Both the position numbers and the translations under genes were made by a program. This document shows positions 63,655 through 64,000 of a DNA stretch of 64,000 nucleotides, in pieces. The notes below the pieces were generated by a model. It saw nothing but the letters and a program-made list of their open reading frames with translations, was not told the origin of the DNA and did not search any database. Positions within the stretch are counted from its first letter, which is position 1, and every line of letters starts with the position of its first letter. The stretch is from Magnetococcales bacterium WMHbinv6 (GTDB lineage Bacteria; Pseudomonadota; Magnetococcia; Magnetococcales; Magnetaquicoccaceae): contig PDZV01000015.1 of assembly GCA_002753135.1 (NCBI GenBank), positions 1-64,000 of the forward strand. The letters are read 5' to 3'.

Positions 63655-64000
63655 TCACCAACGCAGGCCGATGACCGTCACGTCGTCCATCCGCTCCATC
63701 TCTCCCTGATAGGTGAGAAAAGCGTCCAACAACAGCTCTCGTTGCCAGGCCATCGGCTGCCGACAATGCTCCTGCACCAGAGCCTGCCAGCGGCGGTTGC
63801 CCATCGGCAACCCTTTGCTGCCACCCAATTGATCGGTCACCCCGTCACTGGTCAAATAGAGAGCCAGGCCAGGCTGGATCGGCAGGGTATGCACCGTATA
63901 ATTTTGCTCCAGGCGGGACTCTTTATAGCCCAGACTTTTCCGATCCCCGGCCTTCACCTCCAGCACACCATCCCGCACCAGCAGGAGGGAGATACGCGCT
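63655..64000 (-). CDS. SpoIIE-type PP2C phosphatase, C-terminal part (start beyond window)
   Basis: The frame is open through base 64000, so this is the 3' end of a longer gene whose N-terminus lies outside. The visible 115 residues include the late PP2C blocks YLTSDGVTDQLGG and MDDVTVIGLRW, which supply metal-binding Asp residues. It is 20 bases upstream of the aspartoacylase-family gene on the same strand. A second RsbU-like phosphatase alongside the one at 45554 suggests several partner-switching circuits in this genome; its domain partners cannot be seen. Confidence 0.85.
   Translation of the reverse strand, partial: ARISLLLVRDGVLEVKAGDRKSLGYKESRLEQNYTVHTLPIQPGLALYLTSDGVTDQLGGSKGLPMGNRRWQALVQEHCRQPMAWQRELLLDAFLTYQGEMERMDDVTVIGLRW

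Noticed and set aside
1-64000. tRNA or rRNA genes
   Set aside because: I looked for cloverleaf ends (GGTTCRA arms with CCA) and rRNA core strings and saw none; a tRNAscan-type run would settle this.

Overview
The window is dense, GC-rich, single-chromosome-type DNA from a motile Gram-negative bacterium. The evidence is a BamB lipoprotein, a TonB-dependent receptor, flagellar hook and export genes, and the gene order pilF-rodZ-ispG-hisS-yfgM-bamB-der, which is familiar from Proteobacteria. A QmoAB + HdrC/HdrB module points to sulfur-compound (APS reductase-linked) energy metabolism. I infer a proteobacterial sulfur oxidiser, possibly a Magnetococcia-like lineage; the placement is tentative because no rRNA or marker tree can be run here.

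Layout. 1-3104: 3' part of metH. 3.1-4.6 kb: accessory patch with a frameshifted dinD remnant and a HepT/MntA toxin-antitoxin operon. 4.8-8.2 kb: an SLC13/ArsB-type permease and a Pit phosphate transporter with its PhoU-like partner, below a tandem Pho-box-like repeat. 8.3-16.2 kb: a translationally coupled minus-strand signalling operon (CheA-like kinase, CheY-like regulator, CheC-like phosphatase, a 920-residue hybrid kinase, a REC-kinase, a second CheC-like phosphatase, CheD) with no receptor, CheW, CheR or CheB. Divergent from it is a REC + metallo-beta-lactamase + cyclic-nucleotide-domain-like fusion (16.4-19.0 kb). 19.0-23.6 kb: a membrane protein, an MBL hydrolase, and an OprC-like TonB copper receptor with its metal-binding motif intact. 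23.7-29.3 kb: a small orphan protein and qmoA-qmoB-hdrC-hdrB. 29.6-34.6 kb: a PreP-like M16 protease, a repeat-rich gap, a TauE/SafE-like membrane protein and a sigma-54 activator. 34.7-35.2 kb: a dead antitoxin/PemK pair, each gene with its own frameshift. 35.2-42.7 kb: fliK-flgD-flgE-fliL-fliM-fliN-fliO-fliP. 42.9-44.5 kb: a nitronate monooxygenase/FabK-like enzyme and a paralogue of the small orphan protein at 23.7 kb. 45.1-48.6 kb: a partner-switching set (STAS protein, REC-PP2C-HATPase protein with a perfect 108-bp internal tandem duplication, CBS protein). 48.6-48.9 kb: an array of six short perfect hairpins. 48.9-58.9 kb: the housekeeping operon nadE-pilF-rodZ-ispG-hisS-yfgM-bamB-der. 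59.0-64.0 kb: hisC, dapF, a HIT protein, ppnP, a hypothetical protein, an aspartoacylase-family gene broken by one in-frame TGA, and the 3' end of a SpoIIE-type phosphatase gene.

The best candidates for something undescribed are the receptor-less CheA/CheC/CheC/CheD-hybrid-kinase operon with its divergent REC-MBL output protein, and the partner-switching cluster whose phosphatase has duplicated its own metal-binding motif. Three separate decayed accessory loci (dinD, antitoxin/PemK, aspartoacylase) show single-lesion pseudogenes beside intact core genes.
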